Positions 1 through 5,279 of a stretch of DNA of 13,039 bases are shown piece by piece. Every line of letters begins with the position of its first letter. Within the stretch, counting starts at the first letter, position 1. The stretch comes from an uncultured Clostridium sp. Lineage in GTDB: Bacteria; Bacillota; Clostridia; Lachnospirales; Lachnospiraceae. The notes beneath the pieces were generated by a model. That model had not been told where the DNA came from. It did no database searches and saw only the letters and a program-made list of their open reading frames with translations. Made by a program: the position numbers and the translations under genes. The DNA is taken from NCBI GenBank assembly GCA_900540335.1, contig UQFC01000079.1, positions 1-13,039 on the forward strand, in the 5' to 3' direction.

Positions 1-443
1 CGGAGAACGCCTCCGCCCACACCGGTAATTACTCCCAGGAAAATCATCAGGAAATGGTATTCCCCGAATCCCGCCGTAATTGCCGTATCAATTCCCACTA
101 CTGTAAATGCCCCAAGCCCGATGGCATCCAGAATATTCATGACACGTTCATACCAGAGGGAACTTAATGCCTCCATGGTAATACGCCGGTATTTAATAAT
201 CAGAAACAGACAAAGGACAGCAAGAAATGCGGCCATCACATAAACAGGATTGGTAAACAGGGCCGGCGGATGAATTCCGATAAGAATATCACGGAGCATT
301 CCCCCTCCCACCGCTGTCGTCACTCCCAGCACGATAATTCCAAGCAAATCCAGATTTTTCTTAATCGCCACCATGGCTCCTGAACAGGCAAATGCCACGG
401 TTCCGATAATTTCAACAATAAAAAAAACAGTAATTGATTCCAT
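1..443 (-). CDS. TRIC-type cation channel family protein (UPF0126), 3' part missing
   Basis: Reading the minus strand from ATG at 443 gives 147 complete codons, then runs off the window edge. The family is usually a little over 200 residues, so the C-terminal third is missing. It is a polytopic inner-membrane protein built from two copies of a three-helix repeat, related to trimeric intracellular cation channels; the ion carried in bacteria is not settled for this branch. The family hallmark is visible twice: GGGMLRDILIG at residues 46-56 in repeat 1, and GVGGGVLR at 141-148 in repeat 2. Hydrophobic helices lie at about 5-25, 33-47, 67-84, 105-120 and 130-147. An AGGAG Shine-Dalgarno (complement of 452-456) lies 8 nt before the ATG. 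Another ATG at 448 is out of frame. The gene has its own promoter and is divergent from lit. Family assignment is firm; function is general. Confidence 0.93.
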   Translation of the reverse strand, partial: MESITVFFIVEIIGTVAFACSGAMVAIKKNLDLLGIIVLGVTTAVGGGMLRDILIGIHPPALFTNPVYVMAAFLAVLCLFLIIKYRRITMEALSSLWYERVMNILDAIGLGAFTVVGIDTAITAGFGEYHFLMIFLGVITGVGGGVL

Positions 444-484
444 CTCATACACTCCTGATGTATTAATTTCCCATCTCTCTGTTC

Positions 485-513
485 AATATATAGTCCCCGC
501 CCAAAAAAGTCAA
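485..513 (-). promoter_or_regulatory. Promoter of the TRIC-family gene
   Basis: On the minus strand, TTGACT (513 to 508) and TATATT (490 to 485) are separated by exactly 17 nt. This is a near-consensus SigA promoter. Transcription would begin near 478 and leave a leader of about 35 nt before the ATG at 443. The spacer is G-rich. Confidence 0.75.
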
Positions 514-579
514 CCCGCCCTCTGCCTGTATTTTCCTGTTTTCCTCAATGCCTGCGCCCGTTCTCCCCCGCCGTTTTTG

Positions 580-608
580 TAGACACATAAAAAAAAATAT
601 AGTATACT
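580..608 (+). promoter_or_regulatory. Promoter of lit
   Basis: TAGACA (580-585) and TATACT (603-608) with a 17-nt spacer form a near-consensus SigA promoter. The expected transcript start is near 615, about 25 nt before the ATG at 641. It is back to back with the TRIC-gene promoter about 70 bp away. The intervening sequence, 514-579, is C-rich on this strand and shows no ORF that I can support. Confidence 0.75.
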
Positions 609-640
609 TGGAATGATCAATGCGAAAGGAATGTTTACTC

Positions 641-1327
641 ATGAAACTTTTCCACAATCTGCTGGGACTGATTTTTTCCTTTGCTCTCATGGCGGTTCTT
701 CTGATTACCTCCATCGAGGCAGTTACCTACTGGACTCCCGGCTATTATGAGAAGGAATACACAAAATATCAGGTTTTAGAAGCTGTTGACATGGAAATGG
801 ACGATCTGCTGGAGGTTACAGACGAGATGATGGCCTATCTGCGGGGAGACAGAAAGGATCTCCACGTTCCCACCATTGTGGCCGGTCAGCCCCGGGAGTT
901 TTTCAATGAGCGGGAAATTGCCCATATGGAGGACGTTCGGGGACTTTTTCTTGCAGCCATTACCATCCGCCGCATCTGCTTTCTGGTTATGGCCGCCTGC
1001 GCCGCTCTTCTGATTGTTTTAAAGGCAGACACCAGGCGGATTCTGCCGCGGATGATCTGCGGAGGAACCATACTGTTTTTTTCCATCCTGGCGCTGCTGG
1101 CAGGAATCATATCTACAGATTTCAGCAAATATTTTATTCTTTTCCACAAAATCTTCTTCACCAATGACCTGTGGATTCTGGATCCGTCCACGGATTTGTT
1201 GATAAACATTGTTCCGGAGCCGTTTTTTGTGGATACTGCATTCCGGATTGCCGTAACCTACGGAATTTCCGTTATCGCCGTTTTTTCCGCCTGTGTTCTG
1301 TGGCTGAAAAAACAGAAAAAACAATAA
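641..1327 (+). CDS. lit: Lipoprotein intramolecular transacylase (Lit/DUF1461 family)
   Basis: This is a 228-residue integral membrane protein of the TIGR01906/DUF1461 family. Members shown to be Lit move an acyl chain from the diacylglyceryl group of a lipoprotein onto the amino group of its N-terminal cysteine, giving lyso-form lipoproteins. Four membrane segments are visible: about 7-28, 105-128, 139-158 and 202-222. An extracellular region (30-100) lies between the first two. The two family histidines are present: H95 in REIAHMEDVR and H169 in FILFHKIFFTNDLW, followed by LDP and LINIVPEPFF (187-196). I chose the ATG at 641 because AAAGGA (625-630) sits 10 nt upstream; an in-frame ATG at 620 has a poorer site and adds seven polar residues. 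The gene stands alone, with its own promoter and a structured element behind it. Substrates would be cell lipoproteins such as the DctP encoded later in the window. Confidence 0.87.
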   Translation: MKLFHNLLGLIFSFALMAVLLITSIEAVTYWTPGYYEKEYTKYQVLEAVDMEMDDLLEVTDEMMAYLRGDRKDLHVPTIVAGQPREFFNEREIAHMEDVRGLFLAAITIRRICFLVMAACAALLIVLKADTRRILPRMICGGTILFFSILALLAGIISTDFSKYFILFHKIFFTNDLWILDPSTDLLINIVPEPFFVDTAFRIAVTYGISVIAVFSACVLWLKKQKKQ

Positions 1328-1352
1328 AAAAGAAGCTCGCGAGCGAGCTTCT
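1326..1352 (-). terminator. Minus-strand intrinsic terminator at the end of the structured element
   Basis: Read on the minus strand, a perfect 9-bp stem (1331-1339 with 1344-1352, 4-nt loop) is followed directly by six T residues (complement of 1326-1331). That is a textbook Rho-independent terminator. No minus-strand gene precedes it, so it would end either a small RNA arising in the element or antisense read-through toward lit. Confidence 0.6.
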
Positions 1353-1401
1353 CCGCCTGCGGCGGGTCGCCTCATCAGCCCAATTCTCTTCCAACCCATG
1401 G

Positions 1402-1424
1402 CGATCCTCGCGGAGCGTTTTTTT
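1402..1424 (+). terminator. Probable terminator of lit
   Basis: A 6-bp hairpin with one A/G mismatch (1402-1407 with 1412-1417, loop TCGC) is followed by seven T residues (1418-1424). It lies 75 nt after the lit stop codon. The stronger hairpin at 1331-1352 has no T-tract on this strand, so this one is the better candidate for ending lit transcription. The stem is short. Confidence 0.45.
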
Positions 1425-1495
1425 GTCATAGGATGCACTTTCCTATGACACAATCAAAAGAACCTGAGACTCGTTTTCACTAAGGAGGCGCTGCT

Positions 1496-2566
1496 ATGTC
1501 CCGTTTGTTTGACCCGATTACAATTGGCAATACTACTTTAAAGAACAGAATTATTTTTGCCCCGTCCAGCTTCGGCCCCGGCGGAGCAGAATGGTACGAA
1601 GCTCTGGCGAAAGGCGGCTGCGGCATGATTGTTGCCGCGGATCTGTCTGTGGTTCCCTCCATGTTCGGAGGAATCGCCCTGGACAGTGATGCTTCAGCCG
1701 CGCCTCTCAGAAAGGCCATAGAAACCTGCCACCAGTACGGCTGCCGGATTTCCGCCCAGCTGTTTCATCCCGAGTATGACGTTATAAAAATCCGGGAGCT
1801 TTATCGTCTGGAGGGCCGGACAAACCCGCAGAAGGTACGGGCAGAGCTGGCGCTCAGCACAAAAACCTTCTGTGATACGGTTTCCCCGGAGCATATTCAG
1901 GATATTCTTGACGCTTATGAGGCTGCGGCCCGCCGGGCCGCAGCCCTGGGCTTCGATATGATTCAGATTCACGGCGACCGGCTGACCGGAAGCTTTACCT
2001 CCCCCAATTTCAACCACCGTACTGACGAATGGGGAGACTGGGATCGATTTGCTCTGGAAGCTGTCCGGGCTGTCCGGCGCGGCGCGCCGGAGCTTCCTCT
2101 GGATTATAAACTGACCATCCGCACTGAGGAGCCCGCTTACGGACGGGGAGGCATTTCCATGGCGCAGGTGCCTGAATTTGTCCGCAGTCTGGAGGAGGCG
2201 TCCATTGACTGCTTCCATGTATCCCTTGCCAACCACACAGTTACCGAGGATACCATTCCGCCGGCATCCCACCCGTATTTCCAGGGCGAAGCCTGCTTTT
2301 CCTTCCTTGCCCGGCTGGTCAAAAAGTACACCGGCAAACCGGTCTGCTGTGTAGGAAAGATCCAGTCCCCGGAAACGGCCGAGGCCCTCTGTGAGGAAGG
2401 AATTGAGCTGATCGGCATGTGCCGCCAGCTGATCGCAGATCCCCAGTGGCCGGAAAAGGTCCGCACTGGTCACACCGGAGAGATTACCCACTGTCTCTAT
2501 TGCAACAAAAAATGTGTAGGGGCTTTAAAAACCGGACAGGCAGTAGGCTGCGTTCTCCACTCCTGA
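1496..2566 (+). CDS. Old Yellow Enzyme-family FMN oxidoreductase with a C-terminal [4Fe-4S] cysteine motif
   Basis: This 356-residue TIM-barrel flavoprotein has the OYE opening FDPITIGNTTLKNRIIFAP at 5-23, QLFH at 88-91, the barrel strand IQIHGDRLTGSFTSPNFN at 156-173 and RTDEWG at 175-180. The FMN-phosphate region is VGKIQSPETAEAL, then LIGMCRQLIADP. The C-terminus carries C333-x2-C336-x3-C340-x11-C352, the spacing of the [4Fe-4S] cluster in FadH-type 2,4-dienoyl-CoA reductases and their BaiCD/BaiH relatives. Those enzymes are about 650 residues and add FAD and NAD(P)H domains; this one stops four residues after the last cysteine. The usual HGxxGYL tyrosine is absent and the loop is about two residues shorter. 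It is probably a cytoplasmic ene-type reductase fed by a partner, but the substrate is unknown. TAAGGAGG (1481-1488) sits 7 nt before the ATG. The D,D-carboxypeptidase gene follows 42 nt downstream. Confidence 0.85.
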   Translation: MSRLFDPITIGNTTLKNRIIFAPSSFGPGGAEWYEALAKGGCGMIVAADLSVVPSMFGGIALDSDASAAPLRKAIETCHQYGCRISAQLFHPEYDVIKIRELYRLEGRTNPQKVRAELALSTKTFCDTVSPEHIQDILDAYEAAARRAAALGFDMIQIHGDRLTGSFTSPNFNHRTDEWGDWDRFALEAVRAVRRGAPELPLDYKLTIRTEEPAYGRGGISMAQVPEFVRSLEEASIDCFHVSLANHTVTEDTIPPASHPYFQGEACFSFLARLVKKYTGKPVCCVGKIQSPETAEALCEEGIELIGMCRQLIADPQWPEKVRTGHTGEITHCLYCNKKCVGALKTGQAVGCVLHS

Positions 2567-2582
2567 CAGAAGCATTTCTGTC
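2565..2582 (+). other. Small perfect hairpin overlapping the OYE stop codon
   Basis: GACAGAA (2565-2571) and TTCTGTC (2576-2582) form a 7-bp stem with a 4-nt loop. There is no T-run after it, so it is not a convincing terminator. It may act as an mRNA end stabiliser, or as an operator for a weak promoter starting at CTGACA (2563-2568). I see nothing that decides between these. Confidence 0.35.
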
Positions 2583-2608
2583 TCCGGTTTATCTTATGGA
2601 GAATAATT

Positions 2609-4186
2609 ATGAAACGATTTACAGCCTTTTTTCTCAGTCTGGTCCTTCTGTGCAGTTCCCTCTGCACCACGGCCTTTGCCGCGGCAGAATGGCCTGACAA
2701 TGTTTCCATTTCCGCAGAGGGCGGGATTGTTATGGATGCCGGTTCCGGCGCTGTCCTCTACGGGAAAAATATCCATACTCCGTATTTTCCCGCCAGTATT
2801 ACAAAAATACTGACTGCGCTGATTGTAATTGAAAACTGCGATATGGATGATATAGTAACCTTTTCCCGCAATGCGGTTCACAACGTAGAGCCGGGAAGCA
2901 CCAGCGCCGGTATGGATGTGGGCGATCAGCTGACGGTCCGCGACTGTCTGTACGCCCTGGTTCTCCGCTCTGCCAATGAAGTAGCCAATGCCCTGGCCGA
3001 GCACACTGCCGGTTCCATAGAAGCCTTTGCCGATATGATGAATGAACGGGCCGCCTCCCTGGGCTGCACGGATTCTCATTTCTGCAATCCCAGCGGACTG
3101 AATAATCCCAATCACTATACCTCAGCCTACGACATGGCTCTGATTGCCCAGGCTGCATTTCAAAATGAAGCCTTCGTCACCATTGATTCCACCCTGTACT
3201 ATGACCTTCCGCCTACCAAACGAAATCCTGACGGCTTCCGCATCTATCCGGGACACCGGATGATGAAAAAAAATGCGCCTCAGTATTATCCGGGAATCAT
3301 CGGCGGAAAAACAGGCTATACCTCCCTGGCCGGCAACACCCTTGTCACCTGCGCAGAGAAAAACAACACCCGGCTGATTGCCGTTGTTTTAAATGGACAC
3401 CAGACTCATTATACAGATACCAAAGCCCTGCTGGATTTTGGATTTTCCAGCTTTCAGTCTCTGAAAGCCGCAGAGATAGATACCACTCACACCTCTGTGA
3501 CAAATGATATGACCATTGCCGGGCTGCCTACTACGGATCTGTCCGTGCTCTCGATTCAGAAGGACTGCCGGATTTCCCTTCCAAAGCTTGCCGATCCGGC
3601 TGACACCACCTCGTCCATTTCCTACGAGCTGCCTCCCGCAGCGCCTCAGGACGCGGTGGCGCAGATTTCCTATGAATACGGCGGTCACGCCGTCGGCGCA
3701 GCCTATCTGATCCGCCAGGAGCCGGATACTGCTGTACAGGAAGCCGATATCGCCATGGCAAGAGCCATGACCTTTGATGAAACTGCCGCGCTTTCTCCGG
3801 CAGACGAAGGAAACGCTCCGGCAGCTTTTTCCGGAGAGCTTCCCGTATCTTCCGGAGAAGAAGAATCCGGCAATGACGAACCGTCAGACACTCCCGCATT
3901 TCAGCTGTACATTCCTCAGGGTATGAAGACAGGTCTGATCCTGTTTGTCATTCTGGGAATTGCAGGCGGCGGACTTCTTGTTCTGAAATTCCATATTGAA
4001 AAGCAGGAAGCCGTGGAGCGGGCTGCCCGCTATCAGCGGCGCCAGAAACGTCTGGAGGACATCGGTATGTCCTCAGCAGAATTTGATCTTCTCATGGAAA
4101 AAAAGCGGACGGATTCGGCTCTGAAACAGAGCCAGCCAAAGAAAAGGCCCAGAAGCCACCCGTCCTTCCTGGACAGAAAACATTAA
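2609..4186 (+). CDS. D-alanyl-D-alanine carboxypeptidase (peptidase S11, PBP5-like) with C-terminal membrane anchor
   Basis: This 525-residue low-molecular-weight penicillin-binding protein removes the terminal D-Ala from peptidoglycan pentapeptides outside the membrane. A signal peptide (1-25, ending TTAFAAA) precedes the S11 domain (about 30-285). All three active-site motifs are intact: S63-I-T-K66, S121-A-N123 and K234-T-G236. A second, beta-rich region (about 290-370) is followed by an acidic, Ser/Glu/Pro-rich linker (about 385-430). A single membrane helix (about 441-460) then leads into a basic cytoplasmic tail of some 65 residues. PBP5 of E. coli ends with an amphipathic helix instead; a true membrane span with a charged tail is what I recall for Lachnospiraceae homologues. 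GGAGAA (2598-2603) precedes the ATG by 5 nt. It is probably co-transcribed with the flavoprotein, though the functional link is unclear. A bidirectional terminator follows the stop. Confidence 0.94.
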   Translation: MKRFTAFFLSLVLLCSSLCTTAFAAAEWPDNVSISAEGGIVMDAGSGAVLYGKNIHTPYFPASITKILTALIVIENCDMDDIVTFSRNAVHNVEPGSTSAGMDVGDQLTVRDCLYALVLRSANEVANALAEHTAGSIEAFADMMNERAASLGCTDSHFCNPSGLNNPNHYTSAYDMALIAQAAFQNEAFVTIDSTLYYDLPPTKRNPDGFRIYPGHRMMKKNAPQYYPGIIGGKTGYTSLAGNTLVTCAEKNNTRLIAVVLNGHQTHYTDTKALLDFGFSSFQSLKAAEIDTTHTSVTNDMTIAGLPTTDLSVLSIQKDCRISLPKLADPADTTSSISYELPPAAPQDAVAQISYEYGGHAVGAAYLIRQEPDTAVQEADIAMARAMTFDETAALSPADEGNAPAAFSGELPVSSGEEESGNDEPSDTPAFQLYIPQGMKTGLILFVILGIAGGGLLVLKFHIEKQEAVERAARYQRRQKRLEDIGMSSAEFDLLMEKKRTDSALKQSQPKKRPRSHPSFLDRKH

Positions 4187-4187
4187 A

Positions 4188-4237
4188 AAAGAGGGATTCC
4201 AAACCGTTACGGATTCGGAATTCCTCTTTCTTTTTTT
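4188..4237. terminator. Bidirectional terminator between convergent genes
   Basis: AAAGAGGGATTCC (4188-4200) pairs with GGAATTCCTCTTT (4217-4229) through 13 bp including one G-U, enclosing an inner CCG/CGG hairpin. On the plus strand it is followed by C and seven T residues (4231-4237), ending the carboxypeptidase mRNA. On the minus strand it is followed by TTTTTT (complement of 4185-4190), ending the exonuclease mRNA. The exonuclease stop codon (4207-4209) lies inside the loop, so the right arm of the stem encodes the C-terminus of that protein. Confidence 0.88.
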
Positions 4238-5262
4238 GCCTTTTTTCCTTTTTTCTTTCTTGTTTTGCCGGCTGCTGCTTCCTCACGCTGGCGCAGACGT
4301 TTCGCCCTGCTGCGTTCGGCCCGCTTCTTCCGCAGCTCCTCTTTTTTGTTTACAACAAAGGCTGCGCCCTCCTCATCAGTCAGCTTCAGGGTCTTTACTG
4401 CAAACACCCGATCCCCGTCTGCCTTTTTGATGCGGATTTTTCCTTTCAGATATCCGTGCTCCGGACAAACCGCCAGCGAAAAGTACATTTTCTGATTGGC
4501 CGTAAACCACCGGATTTTTTTCCGCAGGCTTTTCCCGCAGAGACAGCATTTTGTAGAGGTAACGCTCCGATCCTTCATGGCATCCTCCCGGGAGTCAAAC
4601 ACACGGGACACATATTTGGAGTAGCCGGGAAATGTTACCTGAATCTCCTCTTTTTTATTTCCGGGAAGCCGGTAATAATCAACCGACTGAAAGGGAAGAA
4701 GAGCCTCTGCCCCTGTTTTTTCTGCCAGACAGGCCAGAACCCGCCCGGTGTAACAGGCATCGTCCAGAGCCCTGTGAAACGGCCGGTCCTCTAAAATCCC
4801 CTCCTGTTCCACTGCCGCATCCAGTGACAGTCTGGCTCCCTCAGCTGCAAACAGTCCATACAGCTTCTGCACATCATAATAAAACAGAGGGAAGGGGAAA
4901 AATCCTTCCATTCCGTAATATGCCATATTTCTCTGCAGCTCTGTCAAATCCATGGAGCCCCAGGTGCCGTATACCGGCTCTTCCCCGCACCAGCTGAGAA
5001 ACTGTCTGGCTGCTTCGGGAAAATCCGTTCCCTGCGCCTTCAGCTCCTCCATATTCATATGCGTCACTTCCGATATCATATGGTGCATCTGACCATAGAC
5101 CTGGGGACGAATCAGGCGGTGGAACTCATCCACCGGCTGAAAATTCTCATCCAGCTTTACTGCGCCAATCTCAATAATCTCAAAGGGGAAATCTGCTACC
5201 GAATTCTCCCGTCCCCGGGGACTCTGATTCCACTCTAAATCAAATATAATATAATTCTTCAT
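4207..5262 (-). CDS. DEDDh-family 3'-5' exonuclease with a zinc knuckle and lysine-rich tail
   Basis: This 351-residue protein has an RNase T/DnaQ-type fold at 1-180. The acidic catalytic residues are D8 and E10 (IIFDLEWN), D105 (WGSMDLTEL), and H163 with D168 (HRALDDA), giving the DEDDh signature. FDLEWN and HRALDDA resemble the KapD/ERI-1-like exoribonuclease group, so RNA 3' trimming is more likely than DNA proofreading. A second region carries a probable zinc site, C239-x2-C242 with C266-x2-H269. The last 45 residues are very rich in Lys and Arg and probably bind nucleic acid. The start is fixed: upstream in frame only TCG, TCC and ATT codons intervene before a TAA, and the D8 motif follows closely. 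No Shine-Dalgarno precedes the ATG; instead a perfect TATAAT ends 8 nt before it. It lies 14 nt after alaX. Confidence 0.88.
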   Translation of the reverse strand: MKNYIIFDLEWNQSPRGRENSVADFPFEIIEIGAVKLDENFQPVDEFHRLIRPQVYGQMHHMISEVTHMNMEELKAQGTDFPEAARQFLSWCGEEPVYGTWGSMDLTELQRNMAYYGMEGFFPFPLFYYDVQKLYGLFAAEGARLSLDAAVEQEGILEDRPFHRALDDACYTGRVLACLAEKTGAEALLPFQSVDYYRLPGNKKEEIQVTFPGYSKYVSRVFDSREDAMKDRSVTSTKCCLCGKSLRKKIRWFTANQKMYFSLAVCPEHGYLKGKIRIKKADGDRVFAVKTLKLTDEEGAAFVVNKKEELRKKRAERSRAKRLRQREEAAAGKTRKKKGKKAKKERGIPNP

Positions 5263-5270
5263 AATGGACG

Positions 5271-5279
5271 ATTATATCA
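5271..5279 (-). promoter_or_regulatory. Extended -10 promoter directly before the exonuclease start codon
   Basis: On the minus strand, TGATATAAT (5279 to 5271) is a perfect extended -10 element (TGnTATAAT). Transcription would start about 7 nt later, at or within 2-3 nt of the ATG at 5262, giving a leaderless or nearly leaderless mRNA. The TGA of this element is also the stop codon of alaX. The -35 position (5299 to 5294, TATGCA) matches poorly, as is typical for extended -10 promoters. Confidence 0.6.

Larger units (their letters stand above)
1326..1449. repeat. Compact structured intergenic element with four hairpins, possibly a dispersed repeat
   Basis: Between lit and the flavoprotein gene lies a 124-bp block made almost entirely of inverted repeats: AGAAGCTCG/CGAGCTTCT (1331-1339 with 1344-1352), CCGCC/GGCGG (1353-1357 with 1361-1365), CGATCC/GGAGCG (1402-1407 with 1412-1417, one mismatch) and GTCATAGGA/TCCTATGAC (1425-1433 with 1441-1449). 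The block is bracketed by similar A-rich words: ACAATAAAAAAGAA at 1321-1334 and ACAATCAAAAGAA at 1450-1462. These could be a degraded target duplication. The look is that of a non-autonomous mobile or REP/MITE-like repeat common in Lachnospiraceae intergenic regions, but only one copy is in the window, so repetition is inferred from memory. Confidence 0.55.

Noticed and set aside
1019..1453. Minus-strand ORF of 144 codons across the structured repeat and the end of lit
   Set aside because: It is mostly antisense to lit, and the remainder is translated from hairpins. There is no Shine-Dalgarno or promoter, and the composition is that of a shadow frame.
1694..2491. Long minus-strand ORF (265 codons) inside the OYE gene
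   Set aside because: The plus-strand frame has clear family motifs and a good Shine-Dalgarno. The antisense product resembles nothing I know.
1496..2566. Bile-acid 7-dehydroxylation enzyme (BaiCD or BaiH)
   Set aside because: Those are about 650 residues with an FAD/NAD domain and lie in a bai operon. This protein is half the length, lacks the catalytic Tyr, and has no bai genes nearby.
2563..2595. Separate promoter for the D,D-carboxypeptidase gene
   Set aside because: CTGACA is a fair -35, but no -10 lies at a suitable distance (TATCTT is 21 nt away). It is too weak to annotate.
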